Below are positions 11,043 through 21,829 of a DNA stretch of 64,000 nt, in pieces. Origin of the DNA: Lottia gigantea (taxonomy: Eukaryota; Mollusca; Gastropoda; Lottiidae). The notes beneath the pieces were generated by a model that saw only the letters and a program-made list of their open reading frames with translations, did no database searches and was not told the DNA's origin. Within the stretch, counting starts at the first letter, position 1; each line of letters starts with the position of its first letter. Where the stretch lies: positions 789,914-853,913 of the forward strand of contig NW_008710508.1 of the NCBI RefSeq assembly GCF_000327385.1. The letters run 5' to 3'. The position numbers were made by a program, and so were the translations under genes.

Positions 11043-11333
11043 TTATCCAATGATTTTAAACCCTTTTCCTTGTTTTTCTAGGACTTGTCGTTCTAGTCTC
11101 TTGTTTATTAGTTCTCTTATTAGCTGCAGTTCTTTAAGTTCGTCAGATTTTTTCACTGCATCGCTTATATTTACTCCTGCTTTTGCCACAGATCCAAGAG
11201 CTTGCGCTTCTGAGGAAATGAGGGATTTGTTGTTTGAGACAAAATTCGCCACTTTGGGGATGAGAGATGTTAGCGCAGAGAAGAAACCGTCTCCTTCGAA
11301 TTTTTTTTGTTCGTGTTTTAAAATTAAAGACAT
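11043..11333 (-). CDS. Polinton: small terminal gene, 96 residues, start lies within the inverted repeat
   Basis: The frame begins MSLILKHEQKKFEGDGFFSA and has a short hydrophobic stretch (LTSLIPKVANFVSN) and a Lys/Glu-rich C-terminal helix (KELQLIRELINKRLERQVLE). Its first codons are inside the right terminal inverted repeat, so a truncated copy of the same start is present in the left repeat from about 384 on the plus strand. It may be a minor capsid or core protein. I do not recognise its function. Confidence 0.5.
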   Translation of the reverse strand: MSLILKHEQKKFEGDGFFSALTSLIPKVANFVSNNKSLISSEAQALGSVAKAGVNISDAVKKSDELKELQLIRELINKRLERQVLEKQGKGFKIIG

Positions 11334-11561
11334 TTTTAATGCGGTTATTTTTTACTGTATTATTATAGTGATTCTTGTCTGTGGTTTGGGTAATTTATAT
11401 GGAGTCTGTTATAATACAGTTTGGGGAGTCTGTTATAATACATTTTTAACAGTTTGGGGAGTCTGTTATAATACATTTTAACAGTTGTGTCTTTTCGGAT
11501 ATGAAAAAGCTGCGCATGCGCAGAAGTGAAATGCGTCATATCCGAAAAGACATATACTACT
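11225..11561 (-). repeat. Right terminal inverted repeat of the Polinton
   Basis: This is the 337-bp partner of 148-492. It contains the same tip hairpin pair, the same TATTATAACAGACTCC tandem units, and the start of the small gene at 11043-11333. Confidence 0.92.
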
Positions 11562-11567
11562 GCTCGT
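11562..11567. repeat. Right 6-bp target-site duplication of the Polinton
   Basis: GCTCGT directly follows the right end CATATACTACT and matches 142-147 exactly. Confidence 0.9.
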
Positions 11568-11761
11568 AAACACTCTAGAAAGCACAATTCTTGAGGGTTT
11601 TGATGAAACTTTGTTTGAGTGTTTGTTATCACCCAAGGATGGACCATATTTAAAATCAGAAAGATCAAAAAAAATAAGTATGAGTTATTGCCCTTGTTCT
11701 TGAAAACGAGTTCAATTTCAGCTTTCAACACTCTAGAAGGCACAAATCTTGACGAAACCTT
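11568..11761 (+). repeat. Right flank of the Polinton: continuation of the interrupted modular repeat
   Basis: The sequence AAACACTCTAGAAAGCACAA continues the repeat interrupted at position 141. A second module start, CAACACTCTAGAAGGCACAA, occurs near 11727. The 11762-12351 stretch that follows is AT-rich and shows no gene. Confidence 0.55.
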
Positions 11762-12351
11762 AGGTTGATCAATACATCAATTTAGTTTCTTTTTTGTGAT
11801 TTTTGGAATACCTACTTTTCATATTTAGTATTTTGCTACCTTCAGCAAATTACAGGTAGGCTATGTGTTTTCAATGTATCTGTTTTTTGCCTTGGGAGTG
11901 TATAATTTGCCATTGTAGCGATTTATGTTGACAAATGTCAGAGTTTGTGTATTCTATTTAATATATTACCATTAGTTATTTTACATATTATATAAGTTTA
12001 GTAAGAAAGGTTTTAATCATTATTTTCAGAATAATGTAATTAGTAGAAGTAAACTGTTATTAGACCTTCTTTAAATCCCTCTTAGGGTAGGTTATTATTT
12101 TAGTTACATAAATTGAGATGTAATATAATTGTGCCTACTTATTTTGAACCATATCTGGTGTATTATATCTTTTTCTGCTTAGTAATAATTCATATAATAC
12201 ATATATCTAACGAACATTTCAGTGCAATTTACTGCAATATTTCTTGTTTGATTTAATTGTATATTTAAATTATGTACATGTGTTTTTCTGGGTTTTTATT
12301 AAAGGTTTAAAACTACATAGTTATATTGTAAATCCGACCCCCGTAACATTT

Positions 12352-12426
12352 TGGCGCCTAACGTGGGCCCGAACCCACGACCCCGAGATTAGGAGTCTCG
12401 TGCTCTACCGAATGAGCTAGCCGGGC
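12352..12426 (-). pseudogene. tRNA-Lys-like pseudogene with encoded CCA
   Basis: On the minus strand a cloverleaf-like sequence begins GCCCGGCTAGCTCATTCGGT and includes the anticodon arm CGAGACTCCTAATCTCG. The body resembles animal tRNA-Lys(CTT), but the loop reads CTCCTAA, which would give anticodon CCT. The T loop is one base short, and the acceptor stem has a mismatch. CCA follows directly (12352-12354) and no T-run terminator follows. Encoded CCA is unusual for a nuclear tRNA gene and suggests a retrocopy. Read on the plus strand, TTTTGGCGCCTAACGTGGG also looks like an LTR-element primer-binding site just after an ACA end. I see no functional gene here. Confidence 0.6.
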
Positions 12427-13437
12427 AGTTAAGTGATCTATTATATATCTGTGCAATGACATTAACTTTAATTGTGTGTATTTTGGTAATGTAAGAATTT
12501 AATAAATTTTGATTAATCATATATAGTGTATTTTTTTTTATACACACGTACTAGTTAATTATAATAACAATTGGTTGGACTGCATATACTTTGTTCTGCT
12601 TTTGGGATATATCATTCTCTAATGAATAAAAAATTTTGTAGTCTGAATTTCAAATGTTTTTGTGTGTGTGAGAGAGTGTGTGTATCCTTAAGTTATCTAT
12701 TATCGGTCCTATTGACATAGTCACTCAGTTTTCCATTTCCGATATTCGGTAAAGTCCAACATCTAACCTAGAATAGTTAGGGACGTAACAATGCATGGCT
12801 ATATGTACTATATATTTTTTTTCTCTATTCTTTGACTGTGGTCATAAGATTGTTTAAAATAATTATATTTGATAGTTTATAGATATCATTCAAAAACACT
12901 GTGTTGTCAATCATTATGGCTGCTGAAAATGTAAAATTTTCTGTGGAAGAGGTGAATTCGTTGGTTGCTGTTTTTTGTAGCTCTTCTAGAAGCACCGACC
13001 TAGGTCACAAGTGGTGTTAAGCCTATGGCTGGTACAAAAGAGGATTTGCAACAATGGATGGCTAATATGTACAACCACAAAAGGAAGAGGTATACGTGAT
13101 ACAAGTGAAAACAGAAACGATGTCAACTAGCAAAAAGTATCATTCTTTTCTTCTGATGGCTCTTCAAAATCAGATGTTACTTTCGATGTATGGAAGTTTG
13201 AAGTGGAAGAGTTAATGACCACCTCTATTAATAAATCATCAAATTCCATATGCTGATCGTACTTATAGGCTGATCTTATTTTTTAAATCTCCATGGATTG
13301 TTACTGTAGGCTACTGCCAAATATGAAATCAAAGCTGCCAGTGGGCGTATATTACCTGACAAGCTATCTTTGATTCTAGACAATTTCGTCAATGTTAGTG
13401 TTACTTTCAAACGCGATTGTTAATTATGGATAGGCCT
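12427..13437. other. Gene-poor AT-rich stretch with faint relics
   Basis: A GT/GA-rich microsatellite lies near 12660-12685. Around 12916 a short frame begins MAAENVKFSVEEVNSL but ends after about 34 codons; it may be a relic of a transposon or host gene and I cannot name it. At about 13331-13372 there is a 3' tail of the ATACGCCCAC repeat family (AGCTGCCAGTGGGCGTAT ... AAGCTATCTT). Nothing else is recognisable. Confidence 0.4.
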
Positions 13438-13484
13438 AAAGGCTCCCACACACGGAGAGAATTTGGCGCGTGCTACTTTCCCAC

Positions 13485-16212
13485 GGCAGTGGCTATTTAC
13501 CACTGGCGTAGTAAGCGTGGTAAATAGTCATGAGTACCCTTACAGCTATATACCACGGCGTGATAACTTGTTAAATTAGGCCAATGTCACCATGTTAGTC
13601 TATGGAGAAAGAACGTGGTATTTAAATTTTACCATGTTTTTTTTTATTTGGTGGATTTCATCCAATTTTTTTAATATTTTAAAAAAATCACACTTTTTAG
13701 GTTTCAAAAATATAAATATTGTGCACATTTCACATTTTTAGCACACTAAAATAAGCATTTTGATATCTCTGTCGAAGGAAAATATCCGCCATATTTAATA
13801 TCGGTGACTATGGTTTTCGAGCGTTTTGGACGCTAAATTTCACAATCCAAAACATTTCTACAATCGCTATATGATGTGAACCATAACATTTTAAAGCTAT
13901 ACTTTTGAATTTTCAAATTCCAAGCTATATTACTGTATATTCCTAGTTTCCAGCGTGGGTTTCTTTTCATCCCCTGACTAACTATTGTAGGAGAAGAATT
14001 ATAAAGTTTCAGAATTTCTGGTGCCCTTCAACACGACGAACCCAAGTGAACCTCGACTAAAGCTAAAGCTAGAAATATAAATAGACTCAATGCGGCGGAT
14101 GATATACGTAGGATTTGTCGACACTTTGATTGTTATGAGGCATTGTCTTTCGAAATGCGCTCAGTCTGTTGCTTATATCACCGAACTATGAACCCTATCA
14201 CAATATAACTTGTTCTTTAGCTAGTAATTGTAAGAGGCACAATTATTGATAAATTTACATAAAACTTCATAACAATCATTTAGAAACCTCATTAATAGTG
14301 TTGAAAAATATGTAATTAGTTATTTTCTTTTGTTTTTTTAAAAAGCATTCTATTTCAAGCTTTAACAACACTCTTACAGTTCATGGCAGATTTGGACGGA
14401 ATTATTAATTTTCATGGAGTTTAACGCCCTCCTTTTCTGCCTCACTTAAAGGAGAGCCGTATATAAAACCAAAAAAACGTTTGAAAGAAGTGTATGGCTA
14501 AGGGTTGAATATAATGAACTGGTGATGGGTTCGGTTCTGCCAAATGTTTAACATCGCCCAAGGATCGCCCCTATTGGAAAAAATGGGAAATATCAAATAT
14601 GAGGTAAATTGCTCTTGTTTTTCGAAATTTAATTTTAAGGGATAGCCTAACATAAAATTTAAATTTTGCTCAAATTTGGCCAATAACCTGGTGTCCTAAC
14701 TATACATCAAAATCCCTCTGTAATCCGATATATCCACAAAATCAAGTTATTGACTATAAAACGCTCAATACATTCAATAAGCGATTTTCAAACCGTGAGT
14801 CTAGGAAATCCGGTGTAATTTTCAAGGGGAAGTAACTCTCAAGTGGGGTTTCCTGCGTCCTTGACCTCTTCTCTTCAATTGACCTCAACATTGTCAGACA
14901 TATTTTGAAGACGGAATAATAATGCCTCGTAGGAGATTAAGCGACTCCGCGAAAAAGCAATTCATATGATGTAGAATGAATACTCCACCACTGACACAAT
15001 TTTCAACGAATATTAATCATTGGTAAAGTTTGTTTGTATACACCGGAAGTTGATTGTTTCCTGTTTTAGCGTTGATTACCCAGACTCGTTTGTTCTCAAA
15101 CTGAACGGACGTGTCGCTTGCTCACTTCCTTTTTTAAAATTTGATTATAGTTTTATTGTCGCTTTTTCAAACTTGATAAAGTGTGGGATGCATTCTTATT
15201 TAACAAATGGCCACTATTAAACACAAATATTAGCCACAGGACGAATGTATTCTAAGACGTAGTATTACAAAGCTGACAAATGTTACATTGCCTGAAAAAC
15301 TTACACTCTTTTGAACTGAATTGTTTGTTTCCAGACGCCAGGAAAGATACAGATATTGATAGTGTTTGACTTTAGTATGTAGTCTAGGTCAGTAATGATA
15401 CGTACATACATTGATAGTGTTTGACTGTAGTATGTAGTCTAGGTCAGAAATGATACGGATATTGATAGTGTTTGACTGTAGTTTGTAGTAGTGGTTAGTG
15501 ATGTACAGATATTGATAGTGTTTAATTGTAGTTTGTAGTAGAGGTTAATAATGATACAGATATTGATAGTGTTTGACTGTTGTATGTAGTCTAGGTCAGA
15601 TTTCATTGACGGGGGCACTACTCTCTAAATATGCCACTGTAGTTACTTGAAAAAAGGTAGTAATATCAGAAGACAAATTGCATAAATCGGAGGAATTCAT
15701 TTTCAAAAATTATTCTCAAACAAAATACCCTAAGGATCATTTGGGGAAGATAAGTACGGTACTGAATTGATTTTGAATAGATATACTTGTAATAAGCCTG
15801 CTTTCCAATTCATTAACAAGGTTAAAAGTAAATTTTGACTAATTTGTAATTAAAATCTATTGCCGAAAGAACAAATGAATGTACACTAAATTTCATAGCC
15901 TACAGCGCAGAACTCTTTAGATAGGTTTGAATTGAGAAGCATTCAGCCTTGAACCGTGAACTCTTCAAAGTCGATTGACGTTTATTTGTGAACAAACACA
16001 ACATTTTTTTTCAAAAAGCGAATTTTTGATGAACATGATCCGTTTTTGAATTCAAAATCGTTATTTTGAATTTTTAGGTAGTTTTAAGCAATATTTGTCG
16101 AAAGGAATGTCAAATCAAGACTATTTTTATATACCAAGCCGTGGTAAATAGCTGTAAGGGTTCTTTTGGCTATTTACCACGCTTACCACACCAGTGGTAA
16201 ATAGCCACTGCC
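13485..16212. mobile_element. Non-autonomous Mutator-like element with perfect 9-bp target duplication
   Basis: The element begins GGCAGTGGCTATTTACCACT and ends with the inverted form (AGTGGTAAATAGCCACTGCC). The inverted repeats extend about 85 bp with a few mismatches. CTTTCCCAC occurs exactly on both sides (13476-13484 and 16213-16221). A 9-bp duplication with GG-starting long inverted repeats fits Mutator-like elements. The 2.7-kb interior has no transposase frame. It contains a diverged CACTCT-type module copy (about 14210-14690) and a roughly 54-bp tandem repeat (15345-15600). Confidence 0.65.
15345..15600 (+). repeat. Tandem repeat, about 54-bp unit, about five copies
   Basis: Units are built on GATATTGATAGTGTTTGACT followed by GTAGTATGTAGTCTAGGTCA and a short TGATAC link. 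Copies differ by a few substitutions. The array lies inside the Mutator-like element. Confidence 0.8.
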
Positions 16213-16548
16213 CTTTCCCACCACATTACTCCCCGTACACGACGCGCCTTTCGCTCAACTATATCTGACGTCAGTCTATCACATGATCAATCAAAATGGC
16301 GGACTACTACAGTCATAGTTCAAGCGATGACGAAGAGGGGGGGAATGCAGTTGTTATTGTTATTATTACGTCGTAGACGATCGAATATTATAAAAGCAGG
16401 GGTAAATAAAAACACGATAGATATTTTCCACACACTAGTGGCCAAATGCACACTAAAAATTACCCACATACGAAGCGCTACTTAGGCCTATATATAGTAG
16501 AGCGTAATTGGCGCTGCGCTATTTTCTCTCCGTGTGCGGGCGCCTTTA

Positions 16549-18441
16549 TGCACTGATTACTCTGGCCGATTCCCATTATTACGATTGATCGTGGTGGTGA
16601 GCATGCATGCATCTTTTTTTCTTAAATCTGATAAATCTGAAGTCAAGTCAGCCAAGATTATGAAGTAATTTGCAAGTTCAGAGCAATGGGCTAACTTAAA
16701 CAGTTCATAGAAAAATCGCGATAGTTCGAACTAGCGTCTATTCCATTCCACCCCCTTCTCATTGCACCCCTTATTCCAATTTTGTCACTTAATTCCAAAT
16801 TCCCTCCTTCTCTTTCCAGTTCGCCACCTTCCAATTCGCCCCTTCCCAATATTTCGTTTCACCCCGTTGTTTTTTTTATTTGTTTATTGGTGTACGAAAT
16901 GTGGGAAATTTTGCCTGTTGCGTCGTTCTGGCTTAATTTTTTCATCTGCTTCGAGATCTTACGGGCCTATCGTCTAATCCGCAATACAACTAACTTTGTC
17001 AGCCCCCAGGAAACTCGACTAGAATACTCGGAACAATCTAACTTTTCATTGATTATTTCTTTATGTGGAATAAAAAAACGGGACAAAACTTGCAGAATGG
17101 TAAGAGGTGGATTATAGCTGAACAAGCTGATTAACCTAGTCAACATACCGTGTTTCCTTAAAATCAGAAAACTCTTGCTTCTATTGAGCTACACGTTTGT
17201 TAATCTATTAAAACAACCCTTGACCTATACCGTTGTTCTTCGAAACATGCCAATAATTATATACATGTAATCGAACTGAATTTTGATTTGGAGACATTTT
17301 GATTATATTATTTTATAGTCCTAGTGGCCAAATACTAGGTTGGTAAAGGTATTGTCTCATTGTTTTTTCTACTTCATAGAGCCCTTCTGAACACATTTCC
17401 ACTGGGTGCCACTTTGGATATTTTATTTTACTTTAATTTCATTTTCAAAATAATAACCTGCCTACAGGGATTAAAAAACATTTTAAATTAATTCCTTGAC
17501 CCTGAAACATATATTTTGACACCGAAATTATGTATATTGATGCCCAAGAAGCAAAATTATGACAGAAATAGGAAATAGTATAGGACTATTCAGAAAATCG
17601 AGGAGGGCAGCCATTTTGAATTTGGTTTATAAAAAAATTTCCCCTGGAATGCCAAAGTGGCACCCAGTGGAAATGTGTTTAGAAGGGCTATATGAAGTAG
17701 AAAAAATAATAAAACAATGCCTTCACCAATCTTTTGACACCAAAATGTCTACTGGTGCCCTAGAAGCAAAGTTTTGATATAAATAGTATTCGGAATATCG
17801 AAGTTGGTGGCCATTTTGAATTTTGTGCATACAAAATATTCCCAAAGGATGTCAGGGTGGAAATGTGTTCAGAAGGGCAATCTGAAGCAGAAAAAACAAT
17901 AAAACATTGTATGTTCTCCAAAACATAATTTGGTCCTCTGCCACTGGACTATCATTGGCAATAAATAAGAATACATTCATTGAAATATAGTCAATTGCAA
18001 AATCGTTTAAGTCCGAAACATCTGCATCTGATGGTTTTTTTCCACAATAACTAAATTAATATCATAACTTTAATCAACACAAATAATTATCATATAAATA
18101 TGACGAAAGATATGAGACACGACAAAAAAAACAAGTTAAATTTAATAGTAAATAACAAAATAATATACAAAATTAAAATCATATTTTACCGTTTATCAAA
18201 TAGTTCTTGTATTATACCCTACATTATGACATGAAAGTGAGTTTATTGCCTAAAACAATCCTCAAAACGAAACTATGTTTCTATAAGAATTGGATAAAGT
18301 AAAGGCTTTGGTTTGATCTGACATGAAGAACCATTTTGGAGTGACATTGTGACAAGTCTTTTTTTCAGCAATAGTTTGAAAACATAAAGTAGTGAAAAAA
18401 GAAAGGTTAGGATGTCCCAGTTATAACCAGTCATTACTGAG
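16549..18441. repeat. Gene-poor stretch with diverged repeats near 17365-17910
   Basis: A block ending CCACTGGGTGCCACTTTGG (about 17377-17415) recurs inverted at about 17655-17700. A third diverged copy lies at about 17850-17910, and direct copies of a roughly 200-bp module (AGAAGCAAA...GGCCATTTTGAATTT) occur at 17545-17710 and 17760-17910. A pyrimidine-rich tract lies at 16740-16870. The end nearest 18442 is probably the 3' untranslated region of the first GRB2 gene; AATAAA on the minus strand occurs near 18242. Confidence 0.5.
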
Positions 18442-21400
18442 TTACTGACTAATATTAATGTAATTTGCAGGAACGAATCCAGTTTTTCCGTTTAATTCTG
18501 CCTGAAACCAATCTGGATCAGACTGGTCCTTTATAATAAGCTTGTCACCTTTACGGAAAGATAATTCTTCATCACTACTTGCTATGAATTCATATAAGGC
18601 TTTGGCTTTCTGTAACATACAAATGGATTCTTTATTGAAATTTGCATGTATTTCAATTGCGAAAAAGGCCATAAAAACCAATCTACATTAACAGTCGCAA
18701 AATAGGACCGCGCAGATTAATTACAGAATTGAGCCCAAAAAGTAAACCTTAGATAGGTAAGTTGTAATGTATAATGTGCATAGTATAAGGAGAGTGGGAG
18801 GTAGATATGTCATACTTACAATTACTCTATTTGTCTCGCACTCACTCATTTCTTTGAGTAGTAAAATCGTGTGTGGACTTCTTGATACAGATTCTTTTTT
18901 ATGGTTTTTGACCAATTCCGTTATAGATCGGAATTGTTTTGACCACAAATAGTACGCCCCATCTGAATTTAATATCTTAAAGTGTTGAACACTATTTCCA
19001 TGTCTGAAATGGTGATTAAAACATTGAAGCTGATTTACATGATATATATAGTTCAAAATCTTTATGATTGAGTTCTCATGATGTTACATTTAGAAATAGG
19101 TAAAAGTTATTTAGTGTGGATATCAAAATTGTTGATTCAGGGGAGCGGTGGAAACTTACTTAACAGATAATGAAAATCCTGTTGAGTCACTTTCACTTTT
19201 TCGAACTAAAAATGCACCATCTTCGTATTTATGGCGACCAGATCGATCTGTTTCAAGTAAGATAGGTTCTGCTGCTTGTCTTGAAATTTTACCCATGTAC
19301 CAGCTGAAAAACAAGCATAAGACTTCAGGAAAAGCAAAGAAATAAACAACAGAAGACGAGCATTGAAGATGTTCCACGTCAAATCAATATTTACCCATAA
19401 CAAAAAATTCGGGTATAGGTCAGCAATAATTGTTCAAATATATTAAGACAACCAGTCACTTGCATCATGGTTAAAGCTAAGAAGGCAAATCATGAGACTG
19501 GTTGAATACAGCAACAAATGAAAATGGCTCGATTTTGAGACAAAACCTCCACACCCCCCCCCCCCCCCCCCCCCCCTTCCCCTCTCTGCCTAATGATCCT
19601 CGTCTGTTTTTGAGCTTTATATATTATTTCGATACAGGCTATGTGTGTTGTAGGCCTCCATATTTATGAATATAAATTGTATATTCAAACTTTGCACTCT
19701 TACGCTGTTTCCTCAATAGGCCTATTGGTCATTTTACTTGGTCATGAATAGTCCACATACAGTAATTAAATTATATACTAAACTAATCTGATTATTCCAA
19801 TTGTAGAGCAAGGAGGAACTAAATATTTACCTTCATATTATGTCCAATAATGATAGTCTATTTATAAACTATTTATAGCATATCGCATATAAATATGTAG
19901 TCTGTTTTTGATAAAACAACCCGGAAGAATAGATTTTTTGAATTTGAATAGATATTACATACTTTGTGACTTATCCCTTGACGGCAATAGCCACTGTTCT
20001 TGAATATATGGAATGCGGCCATTCAATTGGATTGTACGCAAGTCATTACAGTCAATCAGGGCCCTCTTTAGAAAGACAAAAAAGAACTAAATGTTAAAGG
20101 AAAAACCGAAATATATACTGATGATGAATTAACAATGTACATAAACGTGGGCTTATACATATCGTTACCATCTGAATCCTTTTTTGATCTAGTCGTATAT
20201 TTATCTTAAAGCTCGAGAAAACCCAATAGACTATGGTACAAAATCATTGCTTGCTGGGAATTTTTAGATGCTTAAAGACGAATATACTGTTGGAAAATTG
20301 ATTCAATATAATAGCCTACAAAATTGGGACTGGGTCTTCTACTGTTCTTGTCGTCGTCCAGTAAAAAAACTTTGTAATTATAATGCTTGTAGCCTACTTA
20401 CTCATGTGGTTCCATTTGAACATAAGTTGAAGGAACAACACCGATGTGACCATTCTTCTCAGCTTGGTACCAATCTGCCTCTGATATATCTAATATCTAA
20501 AAAAATAGAAAATATCCACACGACACTATTCAATATTCCACAACTCTTTCAGTTATAATCCATTATACTTTCTGATATACCATACCATAAACGGCGGCGT
20601 CAGCATCCCCAAGATGTTACAAATAAGGGACATACTGACTTTACCTCAAGAAAGTTTTTGAAAAATAGATGTGAAAAACGAACATTTAAATTTGTTTGAA
20701 ATGAAGTGGAGGTTAAAAAAATGCGCTACCCCAACCATGACTCTCTCCCCCAACCTGCACAACACTGGCACCGTCACTGTGTCATTTCTCTGATCTTGTC
20801 GCCCAGCTTTAGATGTAGGCTTTGTGTATTGGTTTACGATGAATTATGTAAGATACAAAAATGAGGAAGGCAGAGATTGGATTTTTAATGTCAGTTTGCT
20901 CTATCATTATATTTAGCTAATTCGTGATGTGAAGTTCATATCAATTCAATGTAATTAAATATTAGATTACAATTCCGTTTATTATTTTTTGATATTTTCA
21001 TGGAAGTTAGCAGTAGCAGTAGAACTAGACTTCAGATATATAATGTAAACTTGCATCGCGACCTATTTTATCTGTAAAATGAAGGCGGCCCACTAAACAT
21101 AATTATGTAAATAGTTCAAGTCAAGCGGATGCTCTCACTGATAATGTTTTATCCTCGTAGTAAGGCCTAATAACCTTAAACAATTATTTGATTGTATGGT
21201 TGACTGCGGTTTTTATTCTTTTGCTTATAAAAATGGTTTAACAATATTCTTTTTAAAACCTAGGTTATTTCATCTGACAATATTCTGTATCATATTTTAT
21301 AACTTCGTTGCTAATTCAGCTCTCTGAAACTTGGGTTTCTAAATTTCCAATATGTCTAGTATAACGACTTTAAAAATATCAAAACATCTAATGTACAGTT

Positions 21401-21829
21401 TAATTATACAATTATCATTCCATTAAGAATAACAAAATGACATTTTAGACTCGCTTCGAACGATAATCAAGTCTGGTTTGAATCTTTAATATATCACCTT
21501 TTGGTATATTATCCAGTGCTGTGATTTCGGCCTGGATTATTTAAAGATTTCATAGTTATAGATATTTTAATGCTTTTTCCATTCAACATCCCGTTAAGTT
21601 TATATTACGAATAGCCTAGTTTAATATAAATGTGTGAATATATATTATAATATGGTATACTATAGGTCTTTAACTAGGAAGTAAATTATGATGTCACACA
21701 ATAAACAAATTAAGGCGTAATTTTAACATTTTGGACAAAAATTGATCAAACCTTAACGATATCTCCTTTATTAATGTCCAGTTCATCACTTTGTGTTCCG
21801 TGAAAATCATACTTTGCTTTGGCTTCCAT
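18442..21829 (-). CDS. GRB2: GRB2/drk-type SH3-SH2-SH3 adaptor, copy A (222 residues, five exons)
   Basis: Exons on the minus strand are 21829-21752, 20496-20402, 19303-19160, 19003-18820 and 18609-18442; phases join cleanly and sum to 669 nt including the stop. The N-terminal SH3 starts [20 protein letters not shown] and contains ADWYQAEKNG. The SH2 starts at WYMGKISRQAA, keeps the phosphotyrosine-binding arginine in GAFLVRKSES, and has the EF-loop tryptophan in YYLWSKQF. The C-terminal SH3 contains ALYEFIASSDEELSFRKGD and ends INISQ. Human GRB2 has 217 residues. The family links phosphorylated receptors to SOS and Ras in the cytoplasm. The linker before the second SH3 is very short, as in fly drk. 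Copy B lies upstream in the same orientation. Confidence 0.93.
19554..19578. repeat. Poly-C tract in intron 3 of GRB2 copy A
   Basis: An uninterrupted run of more than 20 C residues, preceded by CTCCACA and followed by TTCCCCTCTCTGCC, lies between exons 2 and 3 in gene order (19304-20401). It is prone to length error and is a possible assembly soft spot. Confidence 0.85.

Larger units (their letters stand above)
148..11561. mobile_element. Fossil Polinton (Maverick), both ends present, several genes broken
   Basis: The element is 11.4 kb and begins AGTAGTATATG and ends CATATACTACT, the AGT...ACT end type of Polintons. The 6-bp sequence GCTCGT flanks it on both sides (142-147 and 11562-11567), the target duplication length known for this family. 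Inverted repeats of about 340 bp lie at both ends. It carries remains of the Polinton gene set: integrase, B-family DNA polymerase, an adenain-like protease, packaging ATPase, a major capsid protein and several accessory structural genes. Left-half genes point right and right-half genes point left, the usual arrangement. It is shorter than typical 15-20 kb elements and has on the order of ten breaks, so it is a fossil. The near-identity of its ends suggests recent insertion, unless the ends were homogenised. Confidence 0.93.
13438..16548. mobile_element. Probable PIF/Harbinger-derived element, split by a nested insertion
   Basis: The outer ends are inverted: AAAGGCTCCCACACACGGAG on the left and, reverse-complemented, AAAGGCGCCCGCACACGGAG on the right. 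Between 16297 and 16480 short frames (MADYYSHSSSDDEEG, and QLLLLLLRRRRSN followed by IDIFHTLVAKC) resemble the N-terminus of PIF/Harbinger nucleases (LLLLRRRR ... FHTLV). Everything from 13485 to 16212 is a second element. TA lies outside both ends, but no longer target duplication is convincing, so the superfamily call is tentative. No active transposase gene remains. Confidence 0.45.

Noticed and set aside
11363-11743. A 126-residue minus-strand frame
   Set aside because: It crosses the right Polinton inverted repeat into the flanking repeat and is a chance frame.
12355-12426. Functional tRNA gene
   Set aside because: The T loop is short, the acceptor stem has a mismatch, CCA is encoded and no T-run terminator follows.
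13485-16212. hAT element (CAGTGGC near the end)
   Set aside because: No 8-bp duplication fits directly next to CAGTG; the perfect 9-bp duplication fits ends that start GGCAGTGG.
16762-17117. Two overlapping frames of 71 and 111 residues
   Set aside because: They arise from a pyrimidine-rich low-complexity tract (TTCGCC and CCTTCC runs) and resemble no protein.
18721-19056. A continuous 111-residue minus-strand frame as a separate gene
   Set aside because: It is SH2 exon 4 of GRB2 copy A (18820-19003) read through its splice sites.
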